The notes below the pieces were generated by a model that saw nothing but the letters and a program-made list of their open reading frames with translations, did no database searches and was not told the origin of the DNA. Below, one piece after another: positions 44,744 to 52,703 of a stretch of 64,000 nt of DNA. The stretch lies in assembly GCF_021044425.1 (NCBI RefSeq), contig NZ_JAJNEC010000006.1, positions 1 through 64,000 on the forward strand, read 5' to 3'. A program made the position numbers and the translations under genes. The DNA comes from Niabella pedocola. Lineage in GTDB: Bacteria > Bacteroidota > Bacteroidia > Chitinophagales > Chitinophagaceae. Position 1 is the stretch's first letter. Every line of letters starts with the position of its first letter.

Positions 44744-45098
44744 TTTGTACACGGTAACCGCCTTTGAAAATAATATGGGCACGGTAGCTGCAGCTATCAG
44801 CCTGAATACGGCGCATCCCATCTTTAACGGCCATTTTCCGGGGCAACCGGTGTTGCCGGGCGTTTGCATGATGCAGATCGTAAAGGAGCTTACTGAAGAG
44901 GCAACGGGTAAAAAACTGTTCCTGAATGATGCGGCGCAATGTAAATTTTTATCGATGGTAGATCCGGGGAAAACACCGGAACTACAGGTAACGATCGATT
45001 ATAAAGAACCCAGCGAAGATAGAGTGGCAATTGTTGCCGTATTGAAAAGTACCGAAGCCACGTTTTTTAAGATGAGTGCCAACCTGTTGATTGTTTAA
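44730..45098 (+). CDS. FabZ-like hotdog dehydratase lacking the catalytic Glu (DH2)
   Basis: A 122-residue hotdog protein. HPIFNGHFPGQPVLPGVCMMQ aligns with [21 protein letters not shown] of FabZ, so the catalytic His35 is kept while the catalytic Glu is replaced by Gln49. This is the mirror image of DH1 at 34360, which keeps Glu and has lost His. In FabZ the His and Glu of each site come from different subunits, so the two proteins together could rebuild one active site. It is the last gene of the locus, overlapping the lipoprotein gene by 14 bp. Confidence 0.85.
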   Translation: MLKNDLYTVTAFENNMGTVAAAISLNTAHPIFNGHFPGQPVLPGVCMMQIVKELTEEATGKKLFLNDAAQCKFLSMVDPGKTPELQVTIDYKEPSEDRVAIVAVLKSTEATFFKMSANLLIV

Positions 45099-45131
45099 TA
45101 GACGGAGTTCCTGAGTTTTTTCAGATCGGTT

Positions 45132-45493
45132 TGCCACAGCTGCGCAGATGATTGAATTGCGGGGGTAATCAGTGAATCTGCGGCATTGCTATAGTTGATT
45201 GAAAGATAAACCCGGTCAGCGTTTCAGTCCACCGATCAGGTGCTGTACCCTATTTTCTTCGATGATTTCCGCACTATGGGTGTTAGTGCTTTCTGCCGGC
45301 ATTTCGACCGCAGCAGTATATTAAAATTGCCGCAGACGCGCAGATGATTAAACGTGAGGGATGCTATCAGCGAATTTGCGGCATTGCGATAATTGAAAGA
45401 TAAACCCGGTCAGAGTTTCAGTCCCCCGATCAGGTGCTGCACCATATTTTCTTCCATGATTTCCGCACTGTGGGTTTTGGCACTTTTCTGCCA
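45132..45493. repeat. Tandem duplication of repeat plus TetR gene 3' end
   Basis: Two copies of a ~166-bp unit, 45132-45298 and 45328-45493, offset by ~194-196 bp. Each unit holds a GCCGCAGAT-type element (45133-45184 and 45329-45382) followed by the end of a TetR coding sequence. The second copy is the real 3' end of the gene at 45410. In the first the last ~26 codons still read AESTNTHSAEIIEENR then VQHLIGGLKR and stop (45216-45296, minus). The copies differ at many bases yet the frame is kept. Confidence 0.8.
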
Positions 45494-45994
45494 GAATTCC
45501 AGGCCACGAACAGAAGACAGGATATTCAGCACCACTACATAAGGAAGCACTGGTTTGAACTCCTTATTATCGATGCCCTGCTGCACAATGGATTCGATTT
45601 TTTTTACATACCGGCGGCGTTCACTTACAAATTCGCCCAGTTTTTCTTCATCCAGGTGCATCCATTCGCTCACCATTACGGAATAGGATTCAAAATGATC
45701 GATCATCATTTTGGTATGAAAACGGATCAGGGATTCGATCTTTTGCAGCGAAGTACCCGCAGGATCCATATTGTCGAGCTGTTCCCGGCAGTCACGCGCG
45801 ATCGAAAAAATGATCTCTTCCAGGATCTCACTTTTGGAGTGGATATGATTGTAAAGACTGGCAGCTTCGATGCCTATTTTTTCGGCAAGGTCACGCATGG
45901 AAGTACCGGCATATCCTTTTTCCCGGAACATCCGCGCAGCTGTTTTAAGAATTTCTTCTTTTTTGGATGATCGTTTACGTGTTGTGGTGGCCAT
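45410..45994 (-). CDS. TetR/AcrR family transcriptional regulator
   Basis: A 194-residue one-component regulator. The N-terminal helix-turn-helix reads ILKTAARMFREKGYAGTSMRDLAEKIGIEAASLYNHIHSKSEILEEII, and the C-terminal ligand-binding domain is all-helical. It is convergent with the end of the polyketide locus, with no other gene between, so control of that locus is possible but unproven. TetR proteins with this N-terminus often regulate fatty acid metabolism genes. A diverged copy of its own tail follows the stop codon. Confidence 0.93.
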   Translation of the reverse strand: MATTTRKRSSKKEEILKTAARMFREKGYAGTSMRDLAEKIGIEAASLYNHIHSKSEILEEIIFSIARDCREQLDNMDPAGTSLQKIESLIRFHTKMMIDHFESYSVMVSEWMHLDEEKLGEFVSERRRYVKKIESIVQQGIDNKEFKPVLPYVVVLNILSSVRGLEFWQKSAKTHSAEIMEENMVQHLIGGLKL

Positions 45995-46110
45995 GTTTCA
46001 AAACTATGCTTTTTATCCAAAATATAGACAAGTTATTTTATAAATGCCACCGGGGAAGCGAAACCTGCAAAACCTGGGTGTGAAACATTAAACTTCAGAC
46101 GAATAAGTAG

Positions 46111-46118
46111 TAACTTTG
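46111..46118 (+). promoter_or_regulatory. -7 promoter element before the PfkB kinase
   Basis: TAACTTTG, an exact TAnnTTTG, 30 nt before the ATG at 46149. Confidence 0.5.
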
Positions 46119-46148
46119 CCGCCGTATTTTAAAACAAAAACAACATTC

Positions 46149-47081
46149 ATGTCTGTGATTACAGTGGGCACTATGGCCTTTGATGCTATTGAAACCCCTT
46201 TTGGAAAAGCAAATAAAATTGTGGGCGGTTCTGCCACTTATGCGGCCTATGCAGCCAGCTACTTTGTAAAACCGGTTCAGCAGATCTCCATTATCGGGTA
46301 CGATTTCCCGGAGGAGGAGCTGGAATCGCTGAAAGCCAGAGGGGTACAGCTGGACGGGGTGGAAAAAGTAGCCAACAAAAAGTCTTTTTTCTGGAAAGGC
46401 CTTTATCATGAAGATATGAACACCCGTGATACGCTGGTAACGGACCTGAATGTGCTGGAAGATTTTGATCCCAGGGTTCCGGACAGCTACCAGGGTGCCG
46501 AATTCCTGATGCTGGGAAACCTGATGCCAAAACTGCAGATCAGTGTGATTGACCAGCTTAAGCAAAAGCCCAAACTGATCGTGCTGGACACCATGAACTT
46601 CTGGATGGAAACCGCAATGCCGGATCTTGAGGAGGCGCTGAAACGGGTAGATCTGTTAATGGTGAATGATTCGGAGGCCCGCGAGCTTACACACCAGTAT
46701 TCCCTGGTAAAAGCGGCGAAAAAGATCCGGGAAATGGGCCCGAAATACCTGATCATTAAAAAAGGCGAGAACGGAGCCCTGCTGTTTTATGAAGATAAAG
46801 TGTTTTTTGCACCGGCGTTTCCACTGGAAGACGTATTTGATCCAACCGGTGCGGGCGATACTTTTGCCGGTGGATTTATTGGTTATCTGGCAAAAACCGG
46901 CGATATCAGCTTCAATAACATGAAAAAAGCCATCATTGTAGGTTCGGCCATGGCAAGCTTCTGCGTAGAAAAATTCGGTAATACCCGTTTGAAGGAACTG
47001 ACCGCCGAAGAGTTAAACAGCCGGATTCAGTTATTCAGGGAGCTTACCAGCTTTGAAACGGAGCTGGGCATCGACCTGTAA
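46149..47081 (+). CDS. PfkB family sugar/nucleoside kinase
   Basis: A 310-residue ribokinase-like kinase. The N-terminal GGSATYAAYAASYF region and the C-terminal signature DPTGAGDTFAGGFIGYL with the catalytic Asp are both present. The substrate is unknown: adenosine-like nucleosides or sugars are typical of this branch. It is preceded by its own promoter box and followed by a 130-bp gap, so it is probably transcribed alone. Confidence 0.9.
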   Translation: MSVITVGTMAFDAIETPFGKANKIVGGSATYAAYAASYFVKPVQQISIIGYDFPEEELESLKARGVQLDGVEKVANKKSFFWKGLYHEDMNTRDTLVTDLNVLEDFDPRVPDSYQGAEFLMLGNLMPKLQISVIDQLKQKPKLIVLDTMNFWMETAMPDLEEALKRVDLLMVNDSEARELTHQYSLVKAAKKIREMGPKYLIIKKGENGALLFYEDKVFFAPAFPLEDVFDPTGAGDTFAGGFIGYLAKTGDISFNNMKKAIIVGSAMASFCVEKFGNTRLKELTAEELNSRIQLFRELTSFETELGIDL

Positions 47082-47210
47082 GATTTTTGAAAACTACAGA
47101 TCTGGGTTAGCCTGGTGCCTGGCATCAGGCCAACCATCCCAAAAAATCGGTGAATGACGGGGCCGGATACAACGTTTGGCGGGCTGTTTGTAATCTATAA
47201 ATAAAAAAAG

Positions 47211-47516
47211 ATGACAGCTACAAAAAAATCTCCATCCCTGTTGTTTTGTATCCTTATGGATATTATCGGGTGCCTTTCCTTTACCATACCGGGTGTAGGT
47301 GAGTTTGCGGATGTGATCTGGGCGCCCGTTTCCGCCATAATACTGGCCAAAACCTTTGGAGGCACCCGGGGTATGTTTGGCGGGGTTTTTAATTTTATGG
47401 AAGAAATATTACCGGGTACAGATATCATCCCCACATTTACCATCATGTGGTTACTGACCAACAAAATGCCGTTTTTTAATAAAAAATCAGGCGTTATACC
47501 TGTAAAAGCCCGGTAA
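47211..47516 (+). CDS. Small conserved membrane protein
   Basis: A 101-residue integral membrane protein with two to three hydrophobic segments (LLFCILMDIIGCLSFTI, DVIWAPVSAIILAKTF, IIPTFTIMWLLT). A GGTRGMFGGVFNFMEEILPGTD loop lies between. No enzymatic motif is recognised. Such small proteins are common in Bacteroidota and uncharacterised. Confidence 0.75.
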   Translation: MTATKKSPSLLFCILMDIIGCLSFTIPGVGEFADVIWAPVSAIILAKTFGGTRGMFGGVFNFMEEILPGTDIIPTFTIMWLLTNKMPFFNKKSGVIPVKAR

Positions 47517-47651
47517 GCCCGGCTGACCACGAGGCATTTCCTCATTTCCTGGCAACGGTCATGGTGCACAGGTATCCGGCGGTATCGGACGGGAAACGAT
47601 GTTATACCCGGCAAGCGGGATAACAGGCCCGGCCCATACGGAAGAAATTAA

Positions 47652-47684
47652 TTTTGCCAGTTATATATTTCCCTTATACCTTTG
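47652..47684 (+). promoter_or_regulatory. Promoter of the asd leader
   Basis: A -33 like TTTTG (47652-47656) and a -7 TACCTTTG (47677-47684) separated by 20 nt, the spacing known for Bacteroidota promoters. Transcription would start around 47690, right at the leader-peptide ATG (47692). Confidence 0.65.
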
Positions 47685-47691
47685 CCGTCCG

Positions 47692-47736
47692 ATGATGATA
47701 AAGAAGCATACAAAGTTTACCAAAAAGAGTCCTTAG
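47692..47736 (+). CDS. asd leader peptide (attenuator)
   Basis: A 14-codon frame translating as MMIKKHTKFTKKSP and ending in TAG. Ten of the fourteen residues are Lys (5), Thr (2), Met (2) or Ile (1), all end products of the aspartate pathway that asd feeds. The frame begins at the predicted transcription start. An antiterminator arm begins on the last base of its stop codon and a terminator follows 43 nt later. This is the layout of ribosome-mediated attenuation. No ribosome-binding site is visible, consistent with a near-leaderless start. Confidence 0.75.
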   Translation: MMIKKHTKFTKKSP

Positions 47737-47743
47737 GAAGGTC
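47736..47743 (+). promoter_or_regulatory. Antiterminator 5' arm of the asd attenuator
   Basis: GGAAGGTC is perfectly complementary to GACCTTCC at 47778-47785, which forms most of the terminator's 5' arm. The two pairings are mutually exclusive. The arm starts on the last base of the leader stop codon, so a ribosome that finishes the leader would mask it. Confidence 0.72.
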
Positions 47744-47778
47744 AGTGGTTTTTGTGTGTCAACATAAATTTTTAACAG

Positions 47779-47807
47779 ACCTTCCGCAAAGCGGAAGGTT
47801 TTTTTTT
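47779..47807 (+). terminator. Attenuator terminator before asd
   Basis: Perfect 9-bp stem ACCTTCCGC / GCGGAAGGT with an AAA loop, then nine T residues. It lies 23 bp before the asd ATG and downstream of the leader promoter, so it can only act on asd transcription. Confidence 0.88.
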
Positions 47808-47830
47808 AACGATAAACAGTAAAAACAACA

Positions 47831-48838
47831 ATGAGAGTAGCCGTAGTTGGTGCCACTGGCCTGGTAGGCACCAAAATGTTACAGGTCCTGGCCGAAAGAA
47901 ATTTTCCCGTATCGGAACTGATTCCCGTTGCTTCAGAAAGAAGCGTGGGAAAGGAAGTAGAATTTAAGGGTACCAAATATAAAGTGGTGGGCATGGAAGC
48001 AGCTATTGCTGCCAAACCCAATGTAGCCCTGTTTTCAGCAGGCGGCGGAACATCTACGGAATGGGCTCCAAAATTTGCGGCTGCCGGCATTACGGTGGTA
48101 GATAACTCTTCTGCATGGCGCATGGACCCTAAAGTGCCACTGGTGGTACCGGAGATCAATGCGGATGTGCTTACCAGCAACGATAAGATCATTGCAAATC
48201 CCAACTGTTCTACAATACAAATGGTGGTGGCCCTGGCACCGCTGCACAAAGCATATAATGCAAAACGCATCGTGGTTTCTACCTATCAAAGCGTTACCGG
48301 AACCGGTGTTAAGGCCGTAAGCCAGCTGAAAGGCGAACGGCTGAAAGAAGTGGCCGGAAAAGAAGAAGGCTACGAAATGGCCTATAAATATCCCATCGAT
48401 CTGAATGTGATCCCGCAAATTGATGTATTCCTGGATAACGGCTATACAAAGGAAGAAATGAAAATGGTCAATGAAACTAAAAAGATCATGCGTGATGATG
48501 CCATCCGGGTAACGGCCACTACAGTGCGTATTCCGGTAATGGGCGGGCACAGTGAAGCGGTGAATATTGAGTTTGAGAATGATTTTGACCTGGCAGAAGT
48601 ACGTCATTTACTGGAAACAGCGCCGGGTGTTGTGGTAACCGACGATTTGGCCAACCAGCATTACCCCATGCCGATGGATGCGCATGAAAAAGACGAGGTT
48701 TTTGTAGGACGTATCCGCAGGGATGAATCGCAGCCCAATGCCCTGAACCTTTGGGTAGTAAGCGATAACTTACGCAAAGGAGCTGCCACCAATGCAGTTC
48801 AGATTGCAGAATACCTGGCAGCGAATAATCTTATATAA
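47831..48838 (+). CDS. asd: Aspartate-semialdehyde dehydrogenase
   Basis: Reduces aspartyl phosphate to aspartate semialdehyde, the branch point to lysine/diaminopimelate, threonine, methionine and isoleucine. The 335-residue enzyme has an NADP-binding motif VVGATGLVGTKML at the N-terminus and the catalytic Cys126 in NPNCSTIQ. The conserved GHSEAVNIEF region lies near residue 240. The leader peptide, antiterminator and terminator upstream point to attenuation by charged aspartate-family tRNAs. uppS follows 88 bp downstream. Confidence 0.96.
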   Translation: MRVAVVGATGLVGTKMLQVLAERNFPVSELIPVASERSVGKEVEFKGTKYKVVGMEAAIAAKPNVALFSAGGGTSTEWAPKFAAAGITVVDNSSAWRMDPKVPLVVPEINADVLTSNDKIIANPNCSTIQMVVALAPLHKAYNAKRIVVSTYQSVTGTGVKAVSQLKGERLKEVAGKEEGYEMAYKYPIDLNVIPQIDVFLDNGYTKEEMKMVNETKKIMRDDAIRVTATTVRIPVMGGHSEAVNIEFENDFDLAEVRHLLETAPGVVVTDDLANQHYPMPMDAHEKDEVFVGRIRRDESQPNALNLWVVSDNLRKGAATNAVQIAEYLAANNLI

Positions 48839-48926
48839 ATAATGGCTGATGGGTCATCGTTTATAGGAACTCCTATGAACGATGCCCCATCTACTATGAA
48901 CGATTCTTCGTTACTTTGCAGCTTCT

Positions 48927-49670
48927 ATGTCAGATTTAGCACAGCAAATAGATAAAAATCGCCTGCCGCGTCATATTGCCATTATTATGGATGGCAACGG
49001 ACGCTGGGCACAGGAACAGGGGCAGGACCGGCTTTTTGGCCATTACCACGGGGTGGAAAGCGTTCGGAATATTGTTGAAGGAGCCGCGGAGCTGGGCATC
49101 GAATACCTCACCTTATATGCGTTCAGTACAGAGAACTGGGACCGGCCGGAATATGAAGTAGTGGGGTTGATGGAACTACTGGTGTCTACCATCCGCAAGG
49201 AGGCCGAAGTGTTGCACCGGAATAAAATACGCCTGCACGTGATCGGCGATATGAGCATGATGCCGGATAACGCCCGTAAGGAATTGAACGAAGCGCTGGA
49301 AATGACCGCTCAAAACACCGGTTTAAACCTGATCATGGCGCTTAGCTACAGCGGGCGCTGGGAGCTGCTGAATGCCGTAAAACAGGTGGCCCGCGATGTG
49401 CAGAACGGGCAGCTGGATGTGGATGCGATCACCCAGGAAGTATTGCAGCAATACCTATGTACCCGGGCGTTTCCGGATCCGGAGCTCATGATCCGCACCA
49501 GCGGGGAGTACCGGATCAGTAATTTTTTACTGTATCAGCTGGCATATGCCGAGCTCTATTTTACCGATGTGCGCTGGCCCGATTTCCGGAAAGAGAACCT
49601 CTATGCGGCCATTGTTGATTACCAGAGCCGGGAACGAAGATTCGGGAAAACATCGGCGCAAATAACGTAA
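48927..49670 (+). CDS. uppS: Undecaprenyl diphosphate synthase (isoprenyl transferase)
   Basis: Makes the C55 lipid carrier for peptidoglycan and surface polysaccharide synthesis. The 247-residue product shows IIMDGNGRWAQEQG with the catalytic Asp22, the YLTLYAFSTENWDRP segment and the C-terminal RTSGEYRISNFLLYQLAYAELYF. Length is normal. bamA follows 240 bp later, a neighbour order common in Bacteroidota. A partial -7 like sequence (TTACTTTG) lies at 48911-48918. Confidence 0.96.
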   Translation: MSDLAQQIDKNRLPRHIAIIMDGNGRWAQEQGQDRLFGHYHGVESVRNIVEGAAELGIEYLTLYAFSTENWDRPEYEVVGLMELLVSTIRKEAEVLHRNKIRLHVIGDMSMMPDNARKELNEALEMTAQNTGLNLIMALSYSGRWELLNAVKQVARDVQNGQLDVDAITQEVLQQYLCTRAFPDPELMIRTSGEYRISNFLLYQLAYAELYFTDVRWPDFRKENLYAAIVDYQSRERRFGKTSAQIT

Positions 49671-49910
49671 TTGCTTCCTGTTTGTTTGCGAAAACCGTCC
49701 CATACGGCAAATACTGGCTCTTTTTAACATACAGTTTCCAAATTTTACCGTTAATTTGCCGCCGCAATGGGAATGAAGTGTGTTGGATGCCAGGCCGTCA
49801 TTTGCCTGCTTTTTGCCGGAGAAAAAGCGACAGATGGTAACAGGGCAAGGAATTTTAAGGGCTTCCTGCTTTGCAAAAAAAATTGATTACCGTAATACAT
49901 TAACCCTTAT

Positions 49911-52652
49911 ATGCGTTTTTTTATATACAAAGTTTGTATTTTATCCATATTTTCTTTTGCGGTAAATCATACCCTTGCCCAGGTAGACACTACACCCGTA
50001 ACCTCGGTTGACCCGAGGTTGCAGGAATTTTTGAATGCCACCACTCCCCGGGAGTATGTAATTTCCGATATAAAGATAAAAGGAGCTACCAACCTCGACT
50101 CTTCCATCGTGTTATCCGTTTCCGGCATCCAGAAAGGACAGCAGTTCATGTACCCGGGATCGGATATTTTTTCGCGGGCCATTCACAATCTGTGGAAACA
50201 ACAGCTTTTTGCAGATGTTAAAGTGTATGTGACCCATGTGGATAATGAAAAAGTGCGTATTGAAATTGCAGTTACCGAGCGCCCCCGGCTCGGAAATTTT
50301 AAATTTGAAGGCGTTAAGAAAACCGAGATCGAGGAACTGACCAAAAAAATTGGCCTTGTAAAGCAGCGCATCCTGTCGGAAAGCGTTCGCCAGAATATTT
50401 ACCAGGTGGTAAAAACCTATTTTGAAGATAAAGGCTACTATGATATCATCACGAACCTGGATGAATCAAAAGATCCGGTTTACCCCAACTCTACGTTCCT
50501 GACGATCAAGATCAATAAAGGCAAAAAAGTGAAGATCGATGAGGTGAATTTCTTTGGTAATGAGAGCGTGGACGCCCTGAAGCTAAAAAAACAGATGAAG
50601 GGCACCAAGGAGCGCACCCGGATGTCGCTGTATCCTTCTAAATATGTAAGCCCCTACGGTGCCCGCCAGGTATACAGCTTTAATGAATACATGGGCGATT
50701 ACGGCTTTCTTACCGGAACCAAAACCTTAAAAGTACTGGACCCGTATTTCCGGTTCAAATTCTTCAGCTCCTCTAAATTCAACAATAAGAAATATGCGGA
50801 GGACAAAGAAAAAGTAATTAAATATTTTAACTCCAAAGGATACCGTGATGCCCAGATCATTGCAGATACGCAGGTGATCCAGAATAACCAGATGTATGTG
50901 GACCTGAAGGTAAATGAAGGGCATAAATACTACTTTGGGGATGTTACCTGGAAGGGAAACTCAAAATTCTCCGATACGGTATTGAACAGCATCCTGGGCA
51001 TTAACAAAGGCGATATTTATGATGCCACCGTATTAAATAAAAAGCTGGGCCTGGAACCCAGCCAGGATGTATATGATATTACCACGCTTTATAACGATGA
51101 AGGATACCTGTTTTTTAATGTAACGCCGGTAGAAACAAAGATTTATAACGATACCATTGATCATGAGATCCGTATCCAGGAAGGACCCATCGCACGGATC
51201 AAAAATGTGGTGATCATGGGGAACGAGCGCACCAAGGATCATGTGGTACGCCGGGAACTGCGCACCATACCGGGAGAGCTGTTCAGCCGTACGGACCTGA
51301 TGCGTTCTATACGCGAGCTGAATACGCTGAACTACTTTGAGCAGGAATCCATCAACCCGCAGCCGGTTCCGAACCAGGCAGACGGAACGGTGGATATCAA
51401 CTGGAAGCTGAAAGAGAAATCTTCAGACCAGCTGGAACTTTCGGCCGGATGGGGCGGTGGTATTGGTCTTACCGGAACATTGGGGGTTACTTTTAACAAT
51501 TTTTCGATCCGGAATATCTGGAAAAAAGAAGCCTGGGATCCGTTGCCGGTAGGTGATGGCCAGAAGCTGAGCCTGCGCGTACAGTCAAACGGAAGGGTGT
51601 ACCGGTCTTACAACTTCTCCTTTACCGAGCCCTGGCTGGGAGGTAAAAAACGGACCTCGCTGACCTTGGGTTATAATAACACAAAATATAACGCCTCTTT
51701 CTATGATCCTTACAGCACCGGCGGATACCGGTTCTCAAGAGATACTTCGCTGACCGTAAACGGGATCAGCGTAGGATTGGGTAAGGTATTGAAATGGCCG
51801 GATGACTACTTCACCATTGGTTATACCGTGGCCTATACCCGGTATAAAGTGCGGAAAATGGGATACCAGTACGGGCTTCCCTTTAATGACGGGGTATCCA
51901 ATAACCTGAGCTTCAAATTGAGCCTGAGCCGTTCGTCGGTATCAGATCCGATATTCCCCAGAAGCGGTAGCGAAATCACCGCCAGTGTTCAGGCTACACC
52001 GCCGTACTCTGCTTTCAAATCTTCGGTGGCGATGGCCGATTCTGCCCAGTATAAAAATGTGGAATATCACAAATGGCGTTTTGGCGCACAATGGTATGTG
52101 CCGTTGGGACGTCCCAAGGGAGAAGATAAGAACCGTCAGTTTGTACTGAAGCTGGCCGCCAAATACGGTTTTATGGGCCGGTATAACAAAAACCTGAATT
52201 ACTCTCCGTTCGAACGCTTCCAGCTGGGAGATGCCGGTATGAGTAATACCTATTCTTTAACTGGTTTTGATATCATCGCCCAGCGGGGTTATCCTGTTTA
52301 CAACAGCTCGGATCCTACCGTAAACCCGGATAACGGCAGCGGTGGCGATACCCGTAACATGTTCATTATTTTTAACAAATACCAGGCAGAACTGCGTTAC
52401 CCGCTGGTAACCAACCCGGGAAGTACCATTTATGGGCTTGCCTTCTTTGAAGCAGCCAACGGCTGGCACGATTATAAGGAATACAATCCATTCAAACTGC
52501 GCCGCAGTGTGGGCTTAGGTATGCGTTTTTACCTGCCAATGTTCGGACTGCTTGGGTTTGATTATGGTATCGGTCTTGACCGGTTGGTGCCGGGGCAGGG
52601 CTTGAAAAATGCCGGCAAGTTTACCTTTATGCTCGGATTTGAGCCTGAGTAA
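49911..52652 (+). CDS. bamA: Outer-membrane protein assembly factor BamA
   Basis: Core of the machine that inserts beta-barrel proteins into the outer membrane. The 913-residue protein has a signal peptide (to TLAQ) and POTRA-type repeats from about residue 45 to 510 (for example VISDIKIKGATNLDSSIVLS, GKKVKIDEVNFFGNESVDALKL, IARIKNVVIMGNERTKDHVVRRE). An Omp85 barrel ends in FTFMLGFEPE. It is longer than the proteobacterial version. Two OmpH/Skp genes follow directly, which fits delivery of barrels to BamA. Confidence 0.95.
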   Translation: MRFFIYKVCILSIFSFAVNHTLAQVDTTPVTSVDPRLQEFLNATTPREYVISDIKIKGATNLDSSIVLSVSGIQKGQQFMYPGSDIFSRAIHNLWKQQLFADVKVYVTHVDNEKVRIEIAVTERPRLGNFKFEGVKKTEIEELTKKIGLVKQRILSESVRQNIYQVVKTYFEDKGYYDIITNLDESKDPVYPNSTFLTIKINKGKKVKIDEVNFFGNESVDALKLKKQMKGTKERTRMSLYPSKYVSPYGARQVYSFNEYMGDYGFLTGTKTLKVLDPYFRFKFFSSSKFNNKKYAEDKEKVIKYFNSKGYRDAQIIADTQVIQNNQMYVDLKVNEGHKYYFGDVTWKGNSKFSDTVLNSILGINKGDIYDATVLNKKLGLEPSQDVYDITTLYNDEGYLFFNVTPVETKIYNDTIDHEIRIQEGPIARIKNVVIMGNERTKDHVVRRELRTIPGELFSRTDLMRSIRELNTLNYFEQESINPQPVPNQADGTVDINWKLKEKSSDQLELSAGWGGGIGLTGTLGVTFNNFSIRNIWKKEAWDPLPVGDGQKLSLRVQSNGRVYRSYNFSFTEPWLGGKKRTSLTLGYNNTKYNASFYDPYSTGGYRFSRDTSLTVNGISVGLGKVLKWPDDYFTIGYTVAYTRYKVRKMGYQYGLPFNDGVSNNLSFKLSLSRSSVSDPIFPRSGSEITASVQATPPYSAFKSSVAMADSAQYKNVEYHKWRFGAQWYVPLGRPKGEDKNRQFVLKLAAKYGFMGRYNKNLNYSPFERFQLGDAGMSNTYSLTGFDIIAQRGYPVYNSSDPTVNPDNGSGGDTRNMFIIFNKYQAELRYPLVTNPGSTIYGLAFFEAANGWHDYKEYNPFKLRRSVGLGMRFYLPMFGLLGFDYGIGLDRLVPGQGLKNAGKFTFMLGFEPE

Positions 52653-52703
52653 ACCTTTTCGCTGCATTTTGCATCTAGTAAGTATAGAAAAACCAATTTG
52701 TAT

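Noticed and set aside
49671..49910. Possible gene or promoter between uppS and bamA
   Set aside because: Short frames only; a TTAATTTG near 49752 resembles a -7 box but does not match TAnnTTTG exactly, so it was not listed.
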